In this document: positions 14,984 to 15,000 of the stretch, one piece after another
Position numbering within the stretch: position 1 is the first letter of the stretch
Layout: each line of letters starts with the position of its first letter
Assembly (NCBI GenBank): GCA_900550005.1
Contig: URQL01000022.1
Location: forward strand, 1-15,000
From: an uncultured Erysipelotrichaceae bacterium
GTDB taxonomy: Bacteria > Bacillota_I > Bacilli_A > Erysipelotrichales > Coprobacillaceae
Reading direction: 5' to 3'
Length of the DNA: 15,000 nt
Program-made: the position numbers and the translations under genes
The notes under the pieces: generated by a model
What the model was told of the DNA's origin: nothing
What the model saw: the letters and a program-made list of their open reading frames with translations, nothing else
Databases searched by the model: none

Positions 14984-15000
14984 TTATTTTTATCTTTTTA

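Noticed and set aside
1..15000. CRISPR array, tRNA, rRNA, phage or defence module
   Set aside because: No repeat-spacer pattern, tRNA-like cloverleaf or relevant protein motif was seen; nearly all the DNA is filled by housekeeping genes.

Overview
This window looks like chromosome of a low-GC Firmicute (Bacillota). The DNA is AT-rich, Shine-Dalgarno sites are strong (AAGGAG, GGGGGAGG), several candidate promoters carry an extended -10 (TGnTATAAT-like), and the replication proteins are of the Gram-positive type: a DnaI helicase loader, a DnaB/DnaD-family primosome protein and a short DnaE. The compact layout and protein sizes fit the Erysipelotrichia/Coprobacillaceae side of the phylum, but that placement is an inference. 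All thirteen supported genes lie on the minus strand, so the window is described from high to low coordinates, the direction of transcription.

14983-5656: a six-gene replication and repair operon, dnaE-polA-mutM-coaE-dnaB-dnaI. A TATAAT box lies just upstream of dnaE, and gaps between genes are only 1 to 15 bases. It encodes two DNA polymerases, the 8-oxoguanine glycosylase, the last enzyme of coenzyme A synthesis and two primosome proteins that load the replicative helicase. No convincing terminator separates dnaI from the next gene.

5655-3961: pyruvate kinase (pyk), with its own strong promoter, a leader of about 160 bases holding two hairpins, and an intrinsic terminator. dnaE, pyk and the polA-mutM-coaE-dnaB-dnaI block are near each other in Bacillus subtilis too, so this looks like a condensed form of an old neighbourhood.

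3950-1583: a four-gene operon with 1-base, overlapping (8-base) and 16-base junctions. It encodes a DEDDh exonuclease with a C-terminal BRCT-like region, a small lipoprotein with one FMN-binding domain and a covalent-flavin motif, a Gx-transporter-family membrane protein, and an unrecognised five-helix membrane protein. It ends at a terminator that overlaps the last stop codon. The middle two genes resemble parts of flavin-based extracytosolic electron-transfer loci, and the last gene is the least explained part of the window.

1542-358: a single gene for a MupG-like 6-phospho-N-acetylmuramidase (former DUF871), probably with its own promoter and terminator, suggesting muropeptide or cell-wall sugar recycling.

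337-1: the start of an IS1182-type transposase gene that runs off the left edge, with its promoter, ribosome binding site and a 12-bp inverted repeat at the element's end.

No rRNA, tRNA, CRISPR array, phage module or defence system was seen. The window is mostly conserved housekeeping sequence. The places most worth a second look are the flavin-lipoprotein operon with its unknown membrane protein, and the structured pyk leader.
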